Assembly: GCA_023253295.1 (NCBI GenBank)
Contig: JALRGZ010000252.1
Coordinates: 1-35,358 of the forward strand
From: Flavobacterium sp.
GTDB lineage: Bacteria; Bacteroidota; Bacteroidia; Flavobacteriales; Flavobacteriaceae
Reading direction: 5' to 3'
Length of the DNA: 35,358 bases
The notes under the pieces were generated by a model. That model was not told where the DNA came from and ran no database searches. It saw nothing but the letters and a program-made list of their open reading frames with translations. Numbering within the stretch: position 1 is the first letter of the stretch; each line of letters begins with the position of its first letter. Position numbers and translations under genes: made by a program. Shown here in pieces: positions 1-7,708 of this stretch.

Positions 1-2655
1 ACGAATCAGTTCGCCAGAATTTCCTGTTACTACTTTAAAATCATCAACAAAAGGATTTGGATAAAAATTAATCTCAATAGTAGAATCATCTTCAATTACA
101 ACTTTTTCATCACTAAGCATTTTTGCAGAAGATGAGCCAGACACAGTTGTCACTTCCCATAATTGTGGATCTCCTGTACTTGAACTATATTGACCTAAAT
201 CAGAATTTGAACCTCTCCACATACCATCAAGGTACAATCCTGTATTACGGTTTCTAAATTTAGTATAAGTTCCTACTGTTTCTTTTGACCATTGTAAATT
301 CCAATTGCTACTGTTGCTTGACTGATAAGCCGCAGCCCCAGGGGTAGTTTGACCATTTCCGTCAATATACAAACCCGAAGCCACATTCTTTAGTCTGACA
401 TAATTTCCATCTACTTCCTGTACCCATTGTTGTGCAGGATTACCACTATAAGTCCATTGCCCTACAATAGAACCACTATTGTACCTGTACATTCCGTCAA
501 TTGCCATCCCTGTAGCTTTATTTTTCATCGTAATAATAGTTGAAGCAGGACTATCCCAATAAATTACACCACCACCGCCAGTATAAACTCTTCCGACGAT
601 ATTTGGATCACCTACCAGAAATTCAAAACCTCCAAATTGATGTGCATCATCATTCATTCTTACCCAATTTACCCCCTTGTCAATAGATCGGAAAAGCCCC
701 GTAACTCCAGATACGGTACCCCAGATAAAGATAGTAGGAAATTGAGATCCTATTGCTGTCTTACCGAAGGCGATGGATTTACAATAAGTCACATTTGAGA
801 CCGTTGTATAAGTCACTCCGTGGTTCGTTGAGTATTTCAGTCCATTGGCTATTTCCGGAACCCATATATTTCCTTCCAGACCTGGCACTGCACGCGGTAG
901 CGATGTTGACCATGGAGCAGATGAACTTCCTGCATTTCCGGCAACCGAAAAGCTCACACCCTTGTTAGAACTTACCCACATATTACCATCACTCGGATTA
1001 TACATATAAACGTAATTACTGTTTACTGCGTCAGCCACCGGAATTCCTCCCCAAAAATTGATCCCTGATGATTGTGTCCATGAAGAGCCATTATTAGTAC
1101 TGTAATACAGTAAGTTTGATGGATAGTGAAATATTGTTCCTCCATCGGCACTTAAGGCTGCCCTTCCACCTGACCCCATGGAAGTAGGACATGCTGTCCA
1201 AGTTGTACCCATATTGGTAGAATAATATATATGTGCATCTGCATCACTTGTTCTCACTACCTTATTAACATTGGCACTGGCATAAGCAACACTTCGGTTA
1301 GTACCTGTACCTGGTCTAAGAAACTGTGACGGATAAGCCGTCAAGTCGGTAAATAAGAAACCTGTCATATCACCCATTGCGCAAATAAAAGGTCCACCGG
1401 GTATACTCACACCATCCAAAAATGCAGTTTCTTCGATACCGATGACATCGTAAAACCATGTAGGGTTAGTGGCTGTAATATCGGAAGTAGTAAATATTCC
1501 ACCACCGCCAACTACTCGAACCTTATTACTGTTTAATGGATCAAAAACAGCACATTCAGCCCAATTGCACTGCCCCGAAGCAACACCTATACCATTATTA
1601 TTAAAAGTAGTATTACTTCCGTTCTTTACAGTCCAACTAGCTCCTCCATCGGTTGAATAGTAAACAAAATCACCTCCGGTTGTACCATATTGATTGTTAT
1701 TATAATTTCCTGTAGTAGAAACCACTACCCGGTTAACATTTGAAGGATCAATATCAACACCGCCATATGCTAATGAATAAATTCCCCATGTTAATGGTGT
1801 AACATTCGTCCACGAATTTGTAGTGGTGTTTAATTTATAGACTCTACCTTCATTGTTAGTTGTAGCTGGTCCTTCATTATCAGCGTAAGTAACATATCCG
1901 GTTGTGCCCTGAAGCGCAAACCTGTGAGGAAAATAAGCCGTAGTAGCCGACATAGGTGTAAATGTAACTCCCCCATCAGTACTTTTATAAAAATTATCGC
2001 TACCTGTGCGTGAAATTCCGATATAAATAGTATTTGTTTTTCCTCCTGAAGCTGTAGCGGGGTCAAAAACAACGAAACAAATCCCATTCCCGTTGGGAGT
2101 AGTCGTAACTCCGCTCCAGGCCAGATTCCAGGTAGCACCGGCATCAGTACTTTTCCACAAACCATTGTCTCTGGTTCCACAAAAAAGGATATTGCTGTTG
2201 TTTGGGTCAACGGCAAGACGCTCACCATTACCACGCCCATATCCATTGCCATGAGCTTTGAACTTGGAAGTAACATCTACATAAGTAAATGTATTTCCTT
2301 TATTAGTTGATTTCAGAATGGCAGTTCTACCACTACTCACATAAGAAGTTCCACACAACATATAAATATTGTTTGGATTTTGCTTATCAATAGCCAATGC
2401 TTCTACACCATAGAAACCACTTTCTGATCCAGAAACCCAATCTAACAACTGAACCCATTTATTATTCGCTGCATCCCATCGATAAGCACCACCTACATCG
2501 GTACGACAATAAATATCTCCAGTTGTTTTATGGCTAATAACACCTGTAACAAAACCTCCTCCTCCAATTGGTATATGTTTGAATGTCGACTGGGCGAATG
2601 AGGAAATGTATGTTACCAATAAAACAACCCAGAAAAGTATTTTTTTATTCATCAT
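1..2655 (-). CDS. GH74 endo-xyloglucanase with ricin-type lectin domain and T9SS sorting signal (C-terminus cut by window edge)
   Basis: Secreted endo-beta-1,4-glucanase expected to cleave the xyloglucan backbone outside the cell. The minus-strand frame is open from the ATG-ATG pair at 2655/2652 to position 1 (885 codons, no stop in the window). Residues 1-22 are a signal peptide ending SFAQS. Residues about 25-700 form a beta-propeller with repeated STDGG/STNKG-type turns, typical of GH74. The two expected catalytic aspartates are D53 (RTDVGGAYRW) and D429 (MGDMTGF). Residues about 706-838 form a ricin/CBM13-like beta-trefoil with three QxW-type motifs (QQW, LQW, QLW) and repeated LYIDG/LYLDG strands. 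NFYPNPF at 863-869 begins a T9SS type A C-terminal domain whose end lies outside the window. The gene is separated from GH5 upstream by 269 nt rich in inverted repeats, so it probably has its own promoter. Family assignment is from motif recognition. Confidence 0.93.
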   Translation of the reverse strand, partial: MMNKKILFWVVLLVTYISSFAQSTFKHIPIGGGGFVTGVISHKTTGDIYCRTDVGGAYRWDAANNKWVQLLDWVSGSESGFYGVEALAIDKQNPNNIYMLCGTSYVSSGRTAILKSTNKGNTFTYVDVTSKFKAHGNGYGRGNGERLAVDPNNSNILFCGTRDNGLWKSTDAGATWNLAWSGVTTTPNGNGICFVVFDPATASGGKTNTIYIGISRTGSDNFYKSTDGGVTFTPMSATTAYFPHRFALQGTTGYVTYADNEGPATTNNEGRVYKLNTTTNSWTNVTPLTWGIYSLAYGGVDIDPSNVNRVVVSTTGNYNNNQYGTTGGDFVYYSTDGGASWTVKNGSNTTFNNNGIGVASGQCNWAECAVFDPLNSNKVRVVGGGGIFTTSDITATNPTWFYDVIGIEETAFLDGVSIPGGPFICAMGDMTGFLFTDLTAYPSQFLRPGTGTNRSVAYASANVNKVVRTSDADAHIYYSTNMGTTWTACPTSMGSGGRAALSADGGTIFHYPSNLLYYSTNNGSSWTQSSGINFWGGIPVADAVNSNYVYMYNPSDGNMWVSSNKGVSFSVAGNAGSSSAPWSTSLPRAVPGLEGNIWVPEIANGLKYSTNHGVTYTTVSNVTYCKSIAFGKTAIGSQFPTIFIWGTVSGVTGLFRSIDKGVNWVRMNDDAHQFGGFEFLVGDPNIVGRVYTGGGGVIYWDSPASTIITMKNKATGMAIDGMYRYNSGSIVGQWTYSGNPAQQWVQEVDGNYVRLKNVASGLYIDGNGQTTPGAAAYQSSNSSNWNLQWSKETVGTYTKFRNRNTGLYLDGMWRGSNSDLGQYSSSTGDPQLWEVTTVSGSSSAKMLSDEKVVIEDDSTIEINFYPNPFVDDFKVVTGNSGELIR

Positions 2656-2723
2656 ATTTTTTAAATTAGTTAATTCAATAGCATTTATAATTAAGACAAA
2701 AGTGGTTAGTTCTTTATCGTCTA

Positions 2724-2747
2724 TTCATCTTCAACAGTGAAGATGAA
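2724..2747. repeat. Perfect 10-bp hairpin in the GH74 leader
   Basis: TTCATCTTCA, an ACAG tetraloop, then TGAAGATGAA form a perfect stem about 70-95 nt upstream of the GH74 start. No U-tract follows on either strand, so it is more likely an mRNA leader hairpin or protein-binding palindrome than a terminator. Confidence 0.5.
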
Positions 2748-2793
2748 GTAATGTTGTTGTTTTCCATCGTAGAGTAAAACAAAATAGTAGATT

Positions 2794-2851
2794 AACTTCC
2801 TGACTACTTAAAGTTCTTAATTGTTTTAACATTTTAGGTAGTCAAGAAGTT
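2794..2851. repeat. 19-bp imperfect inverted repeat between GH5 and GH74
   Basis: Arms at 2794-2812 and 2833-2851 match over 19 positions with two substitutions, around a 20-nt loop. On the minus strand one substitution is a G-U pair and the other a mismatch. The sequence after the hairpin on the minus strand (ACTATTTTGTTTT) is only weakly T-rich. It could act as a terminator for GH5, an mRNA-end stabiliser, or a regulator site for GH74. Confidence 0.5.
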
Positions 2852-2861
2852 TCAGAAGTCC

Positions 2862-2904
2862 AATAATTTAAAGTAATAAATCCAATTTATTACTTTAAAT
2901 TATT
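2862..2904 (-). repeat. Perfect 19-bp hairpin just downstream of GH5 stop
   Basis: Arms at 2862-2880 and 2886-2904 are perfectly complementary around a 5-nt loop, 20 nt after the GH5 stop codon. The stem is almost entirely A/T and has no U-tract. Its placement suggests a 3'-end stabilising hairpin or a weak terminator. Confidence 0.55.
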
Positions 2905-2924
2905 TCCTTTACTTACCTTTACTA

Positions 2925-4187
2925 TTATTGACCACCCGCAACAATAGCATTAATGGTACGTTGATCTCTAACTGTATAATTACTTCTATCTAAAATACCT
3001 CCTGTATCCCAGAAAAAAGGTAATATACCATTCGCCAATGCTCTTTGAGTTGTGAAGGTTAACCAATAATCTACAGAATCATTATGTTTTGCTAAATCCA
3101 AAGGAACATTAGAACTATTGCCTCTTCGGTACGCAGCATATTCTCCCATGATTACAGGAATACCATTATCAACAAATTTTGTTTTCATTTTCTGAAACTC
3201 AGCTTCAACATAACTTTCTTCTCCCCATGTTGCATTACGTTCAGGTTCTATTGTTGAGTGGTAACCTGATCCCCAATAATAAAACATATTTCCCCAAGAG
3301 GCATCACTATTCATAAGTGTAAACTGATAAGGAGTATAGTTATGTATTTCTATCATAAAACGATCTGTAACCGTATCTGTAGGAAGGGTATTCATCAAAT
3401 TGTAAGTGTGCTCCGTACTGGTTGACGGTCCTTGCAAAACTAAAACACGATAGGCATTTTTACCGCCTGTAGATCTAACGGCATTAACAAAAGTCTGGTG
3501 ATAGGACAATAAAACTGACATTTGAGTTGCATCTGACGCATTCGGTTCATTGGCACTGGCAAACATCAAATGCTCGTCAAAATCACGCATGGTTGTTGCA
3601 ATTTGCTCCCATAAAGCTTTTTGTTTTGCATTAACAGATGCTTGTGCAGTAGTTGTAACATTATTTTCTAACCATCCACCGTCCCAGTGGATATTTAATA
3701 AAACATACATATCATTTCTAACACAGTATCCTATTACCTCTTTTACTCTATTGAGCCAATTGGGATCTATCTGTGCAGTAGCTTCATTACTTAAATGATA
3801 CCAGTTCCAGGCACATGGAATACGGATTGCTGTAAATCCTTGTTGTTTTACAAATTTTATATAATCCTCTGTAATTACAGGACTTCCCCATCCTGTTTCT
3901 CCTCCCGGAGCCTCAAAAGTATTCCCTAAATTCCAGCCAAGTCTAAATTTACTTGCTAATTGAACAGCAGTACTACTCATCCCTGTTGCATCGGCGGGTA
4001 ATGGTGATGTATTATAAGAAGGATAGCTGGCAGGTTTAACCGGTTTGCCTCGTAATGTCATAGTACTTGATTGCCCATTGTCTGAGGCAACAATAAGGTC
4101 TTGAATCTCATCATTACCGGAGCATGAGAAAAAAACAACGTTAACAACAAGTACTACTAATACTTTGTAAAAAAGTTTGAAATTCAT
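2925..4187 (-). CDS. GH5 (subfamily 4-like) endo-xyloglucanase lipoprotein
   Basis: Surface lipoprotein endoglucanase likely to cut the xyloglucan backbone. The signal peptide ends in a lipobox (VFFSC, C22) followed by SGNDE, an acid-rich stretch resembling the Bacteroidota lipoprotein export signal for surface display. Residues about 70-420 form a GH5 barrel. GWNLGNTFEAPGGETGWGSP-type motifs at 84-103 match GH5_4. Arg in IRIP (122), HWDGG (167-171), acid/base E214 in SANEPN, HNYTP (282-286), nucleophile E349 in IMGEY and the W of FFWDTGG are all present. It shares near-identical blocks with the neighbouring GH5 (4572-6062), which suggests duplication. It lies 384 nt downstream of that gene beyond an intrinsic terminator, so it probably has its own promoter. 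Substrate specificity is inferred from context. Confidence 0.93.
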   Translation of the reverse strand: MNFKLFYKVLVVLVVNVVFFSCSGNDEIQDLIVASDNGQSSTMTLRGKPVKPASYPSYNTSPLPADATGMSSTAVQLASKFRLGWNLGNTFEAPGGETGWGSPVITEDYIKFVKQQGFTAIRIPCAWNWYHLSNEATAQIDPNWLNRVKEVIGYCVRNDMYVLLNIHWDGGWLENNVTTTAQASVNAKQKALWEQIATTMRDFDEHLMFASANEPNASDATQMSVLLSYHQTFVNAVRSTGGKNAYRVLVLQGPSTSTEHTYNLMNTLPTDTVTDRFMIEIHNYTPYQFTLMNSDASWGNMFYYWGSGYHSTIEPERNATWGEESYVEAEFQKMKTKFVDNGIPVIMGEYAAYRRGNSSNVPLDLAKHNDSVDYWLTFTTQRALANGILPFFWDTGGILDRSNYTVRDQRTINAIVAGGQ

Positions 4188-4516
4188 AATTTAAAGGGTT
4201 TTTGGTAGTTAATAAAAAGACATTATGATTAGTTCTCAAAATTTGACTAACCACAATTAAAAAATTATACCTAAAAGAAATTAGAGAATTTTAAATTATA
4301 GAATAGTTATGACTACTTAAAAAAGAACTCTTTTAGTTAAAGATATGGGGCTGTATAATGATATTATTACTTTATATTTCTAAAAATTATGTTAAACAAA
4401 CAGCCTTATTATTTTCATTATAGCATTCATCTTTAGGCAAAGTAATCATTTAATAATCTGACTTATATCAGTAAAAGAATCAGAATATTAACCTAATATT
4501 CTGACCAGTTATTTAA
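4188..4516. other. Non-coding region upstream of GH5 (about 330 bases)
   Basis: AT-rich, with no convincing reading frame. It must hold the promoter for the GH5 at 2925-4187, because a terminator closes the upstream unit. I could not identify a clean -33/-7 pair. The 12-mer TGACTACTTAAA at 4310-4321 recurs exactly at 2801-2812 upstream of GH74. AAAAGAACTCTTTT just after it is a short palindrome. Confidence 0.4.
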
Positions 4517-4562
4517 ATAAAAAAACCCGTCGAATAATAACATTAATATTATCCAACGGGTT
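4517..4562 (-). terminator. Intrinsic terminator after the SusCD-SGBP-GH5 unit
   Basis: On the minus strand a 16-bp stem (arms 4524-4539 and 4547-4562, all positions pair if two G-U are allowed) with a 7-nt loop is followed by TTTTTTTATTT. It begins 10 nt after the GH5 stop codon, so it ends the outer-membrane operon. Confidence 0.9.
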
Positions 4563-4571
4563 AAATTAATC

Positions 4572-6062
4572 TTAATTAAGCCCCGCTTTTATAGCATCAT
4601 AAGCTCTTTGATCTTTAATAACATTTGTGGCTCTGTTATAAAGACCTCCTGTCTCCCAAAGACAAGGTACACTTCCTGTAGCTTTACTGTGTTTCACCTG
4701 GAAAGTGTACCAGTCATCAACTGATTTATTATGTTTATCTAAATCTTCTGGTTGAAATTTACTTGTGGCAGTCCATCTGTTTGAACTGAATTCTCCCATA
4801 AGACAAGGTATTCCTTTATCAACCCATTTAGTTTTGATTGCGTTGTAATGTGCTATCAATTCATCTTCTTCTCCATAACTACAATTTCTGTCTATACCCT
4901 TTTCAAGACCGGCAACATGATTTCCTGCTCCCCAATAAAAACGAACATTATCCCATCCTCCGTCTGCTCTGTCACTACCTAAGATAGTCATACTACTTGG
5001 TGTATAATTATGCCATTCATATGCCAAACGGTTAGGTGTTGGATCATTCAATGCTGCAAAGTCAGCAGGAGAAATGTAATCTTCATGTCCTTGTAATACT
5101 AAGGTACGATAGGTGTTACGTCCTCCAGTTGAACGAACAGCAGTTATAAAACTCTTGTGATAAGAAAGTAATACCTTCATTTCATCAGCAGTCTCGGCAT
5201 TTGGTTCGTTAGAACTGGCAAAAAATAAATGTTCATCAAAATCACGCAATTTAGTAGCGATTTGTTCCCACAATGCTTTTTGTTTAGCATTAACGATCTC
5301 TTTTCGGGAAGAGTTTGGATTATAATTATTTGTATCTACATCATCAATTTTTTTACTTTCTAACCAGCCACCATCCCAATGGATGTTAACCATTACATAC
5401 ATATCATTCTCCACACACCATTGTACAATTTGTTTTACTTTATCCAAGTAATCATCACTAATTTTTGAAGTAGGAGAATCTTTGGCTCCACCTCTATAGT
5501 TAAAGGAACATGGTAGTCGAACCATATTAAATCCTAATTGTTTAAGAAACTTAACATTAGCTTCAGTAGGATCAGGCATAATTCCAGTTAATTCCATGGT
5601 ATTACCAAAATTTACTCCTAAAATCATTTTAGCAAAAAGCTCTGTAGCTGTACTGGACATCCCTGTCATATCAGCTGGTTTTGGAGTCAAATTAAAAGAA
5701 GGGTATAAATTACCAGTCTGAGTAACGGTTATCCTTCTTGCTTTGCCGTTTTTAGTCTCCAGATTAATTACAACCTTACGGCTAAATCCGGTAGGATTAT
5801 CATCAGCAGTCAATGTAATTGTATTCTCTCCGGCTTCACCAGTTCCCTGACTTAAATGCAACCAAGTAGCTCCATTTAAAAGAGTCCAGCTATCATTAGT
5901 CGTAAATGATAAATCAGAAGAACCTCCCTCGGGAAGAAAGGAAATATCTGTTGTAGGAACGGTTAATTGTGCTATTTCAGCATCATCTTTTGAACAAGAG
6001 AAAAAAGCCAACATAACGACAACTAACATAGTTAGTATTATGTTTAAAGATTTGAATTTCAT
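4572..6062 (-). CDS. BACON-GH5 endo-xyloglucanase-like lipoprotein
   Basis: Surface glycoside hydrolase expected to act on the xyloglucan backbone. The lipobox is AFFSC (C23), followed by SKDDAE, a near-textbook surface export signal. Residues about 33-117 form a BACON domain (Ig-like beta-sandwich ending RRITVTQTG), often a spacer or binding module in Bacteroidota. Residues about 130-496 are a GH5 barrel with R182 in VRLP, HWDGG (228-232), acid/base E286 in SSNEPN, HNYTP (351-355), nucleophile E424 in LMGEF and the W of CLWETGG. Compared with its neighbour at 2925, the loop after FGNT lacks the ETGWGSP segment, so it is a divergent member and may differ in subsite preference. It is last in the susC-susD-SGBP operon and is preceded by an intercistronic hairpin. 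Confidence 0.92.
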   Translation of the reverse strand: MKFKSLNIILTMLVVVMLAFFSCSKDDAEIAQLTVPTTDISFLPEGGSSDLSFTTNDSWTLLNGATWLHLSQGTGEAGENTITLTADDNPTGFSRKVVINLETKNGKARRITVTQTGNLYPSFNLTPKPADMTGMSSTATELFAKMILGVNFGNTMELTGIMPDPTEANVKFLKQLGFNMVRLPCSFNYRGGAKDSPTSKISDDYLDKVKQIVQWCVENDMYVMVNIHWDGGWLESKKIDDVDTNNYNPNSSRKEIVNAKQKALWEQIATKLRDFDEHLFFASSNEPNAETADEMKVLLSYHKSFITAVRSTGGRNTYRTLVLQGHEDYISPADFAALNDPTPNRLAYEWHNYTPSSMTILGSDRADGGWDNVRFYWGAGNHVAGLEKGIDRNCSYGEEDELIAHYNAIKTKWVDKGIPCLMGEFSSNRWTATSKFQPEDLDKHNKSVDDWYTFQVKHSKATGSVPCLWETGGLYNRATNVIKDQRAYDAIKAGLN

Positions 6063-6093
6063 ATCATTTAATTTAAAGGTTATATTTTTTTAG

Positions 6094-6132
6094 AACCTGC
6101 GGAAATACCAAAATTTTCTAGTTCCGCAGGTT
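6094..6132. repeat. Perfect 11-bp intercistronic hairpin (SGBP/GH5)
   Basis: Arms at 6094-6104 and 6122-6132 (AACCTGCGGAA and its complement) pair perfectly around a 17-nt loop. It is GC-rich for this genome. On the minus strand it is followed by TCTAAAAAAA rather than a U-tract, so it is more likely an mRNA-processing or stabilising element than a terminator. Confidence 0.65.
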
Positions 6133-6160
6133 TATTTATTAAGAAGGCAAAAACTATTAA

Positions 6161-7693
6161 TTATTTTAATTTTACCACTCTTATATTATCAATAGCACCA
6201 TGGAAACCAGTTTTTGTTGGAGCATCTGAGAAATTTTTAAGAGTAAGATCATAACCTGTAGCACCTTGATTCCCAACTAAAGAAGTTAAAAGAGTAGCTG
6301 AATCTCCTAAACCTAATTCACCAGCACTATTTTTTTTCTTGAATGCAGTAAGAGGAAGAGTCACTGTTTGCCAGCCCTCTGTTTCATAATCAACTGTTTT
6401 TGCAGCAGAAATTTTCCATGGTTCATAACGTGCAGCATATGTATCACCTGCAAATGAAGTTTTAAAATAAAGCGTACCTCCATTCCAAGGGGAAGCTACA
6501 CTAATGTCAAATTGAATCCCCCAGTTTTCAATAGGATCTGAAACGTTGGCTGCAGGTATCCAATGATTACCTGCATCAGAATTACCCAATGGACAATATT
6601 TACTGGCGCCAGCAGCTAAAACTCCTGTGTTAAAAGATAAAAACATACTGTTATTTACTCCCATTGTTCCATCAAAATCCGGATCAGTTTTCATCCAACC
6701 TCCATTTTTATTCACAGTAAGAGAAACATCTCCATACCATCCCCAGCCAAAATAGGATCCCCACTCTACATTAGCTAAAAGCCCAACATTATCACCATTT
6801 TGACCATTTACATTATAAGTAGTCGAAGTTGTACCATATTTACCGCTAATGGATACAAATCCAGGATCGTAATTCCACTGGTTAGGTGCTATAAACTCGA
6901 CATAAAAGCCATCTGGATCTTCTGTGTAATTTGCAATAGTAGCTCCTCCAAATTTTACGTTGGTTATACCATTTAAGTTTTTTCCGTACACTCTTACCAA
7001 ATCACCATTATTAGGATTCACATTAGAAACAGCCGAAATTTCAGGTTCAATTGAAATATTAAAAGTATAGATCCCTGATGCGGCAACAATAACTGCTTCC
7101 CAAGGCTGAGGTGCATCTATATCAGGAAATATAAACCCGATAGAACTTCCGTCACTTACTGTTTTAAGAGGTTTTATTTCTACACCTGCTATCGTCAAAC
7201 TTTCTATCAAATATAAATTAGTACCGTACACAAAAACAGAATCTACAGCTGGTTTGCTACTTGCAAGCAATGAATTACCTGTGATAGTAGCTGGTGGCGG
7301 ATTAACATTAAATTTGAACGTAGTTGATCCTCCTGAAGTCACATAAGTTATTGTATTCAATACCTCTGGATCAATATTATTAAATGGTACCATATCAGGA
7401 ACTTTCACTACAGCACTGTTGTCATCAAATAATCCTACTTTAATTTGAATAGGAGTACCATTTATGCTTACACTAACAGCTTCCTTTAGATTTCGCCCAT
7501 GGATTACAATCCATTGTCCAGGATTCATACTTGTTACTAAAGTATCATTAGGAGCTGCAGCATAATTCCTTATTTCTGTTATCACAGGAGCTGCATCATC
7601 AAAATTTTCACAAGAAGTAAATATTGTGATAAAAAACACCACACTTAAAAACAGTATAGCATTTAAGCGCTTGAGTATTACATTCTTTTTCAT
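6161..7693 (-). CDS. Surface glycan-binding lipoprotein with IPT/TIG repeats (SGBP-B type)
   Basis: Non-catalytic outer-membrane protein expected to capture xyloglucan for the SusCD pair. The lipobox is IFTSC (C28), followed by ENFDD. Three IPT/TIG Ig-like domains can be read at about 36-131, 133-216 and 217-296; each has the characteristic V-x-G-x-N-L turn (VIHGRNL, VYGTNL, VYGKNL). Residues about 300-510 form a separate C-terminal beta-rich domain with many Trp/Tyr residues, matching the position of the xyloglucan-binding domain of SGBP-B proteins. The ligand is inferred from the neighbouring GH74, GH5, GH31 and GH95 genes. It starts 15 nt after the susD stop and is co-transcribed with it. 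Confidence 0.9.
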   Translation of the reverse strand: MKKNVILKRLNAILFLSVVFFITIFTSCENFDDAAPVITEIRNYAAAPNDTLVTSMNPGQWIVIHGRNLKEAVSVSINGTPIQIKVGLFDDNSAVVKVPDMVPFNNIDPEVLNTITYVTSGGSTTFKFNVNPPPATITGNSLLASSKPAVDSVFVYGTNLYLIESLTIAGVEIKPLKTVSDGSSIGFIFPDIDAPQPWEAVIVAASGIYTFNISIEPEISAVSNVNPNNGDLVRVYGKNLNGITNVKFGGATIANYTEDPDGFYVEFIAPNQWNYDPGFVSISGKYGTTSTTYNVNGQNGDNVGLLANVEWGSYFGWGWYGDVSLTVNKNGGWMKTDPDFDGTMGVNNSMFLSFNTGVLAAGASKYCPLGNSDAGNHWIPAANVSDPIENWGIQFDISVASPWNGGTLYFKTSFAGDTYAARYEPWKISAAKTVDYETEGWQTVTLPLTAFKKKNSAGELGLGDSATLLTSLVGNQGATGYDLTLKNFSDAPTKTGFHGAIDNIRVVKLK

Positions 7694-7708
7694 TGTTTTT
7701 ATTTTTTA

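Noticed and set aside
1830..2276. 148-codon minus-strand frame inside the GH74 gene
   Set aside because: It is out of frame with the 885-codon GH74 reading frame, which has signal peptide, catalytic motifs and sorting signal; its own translation has no domain-like features.
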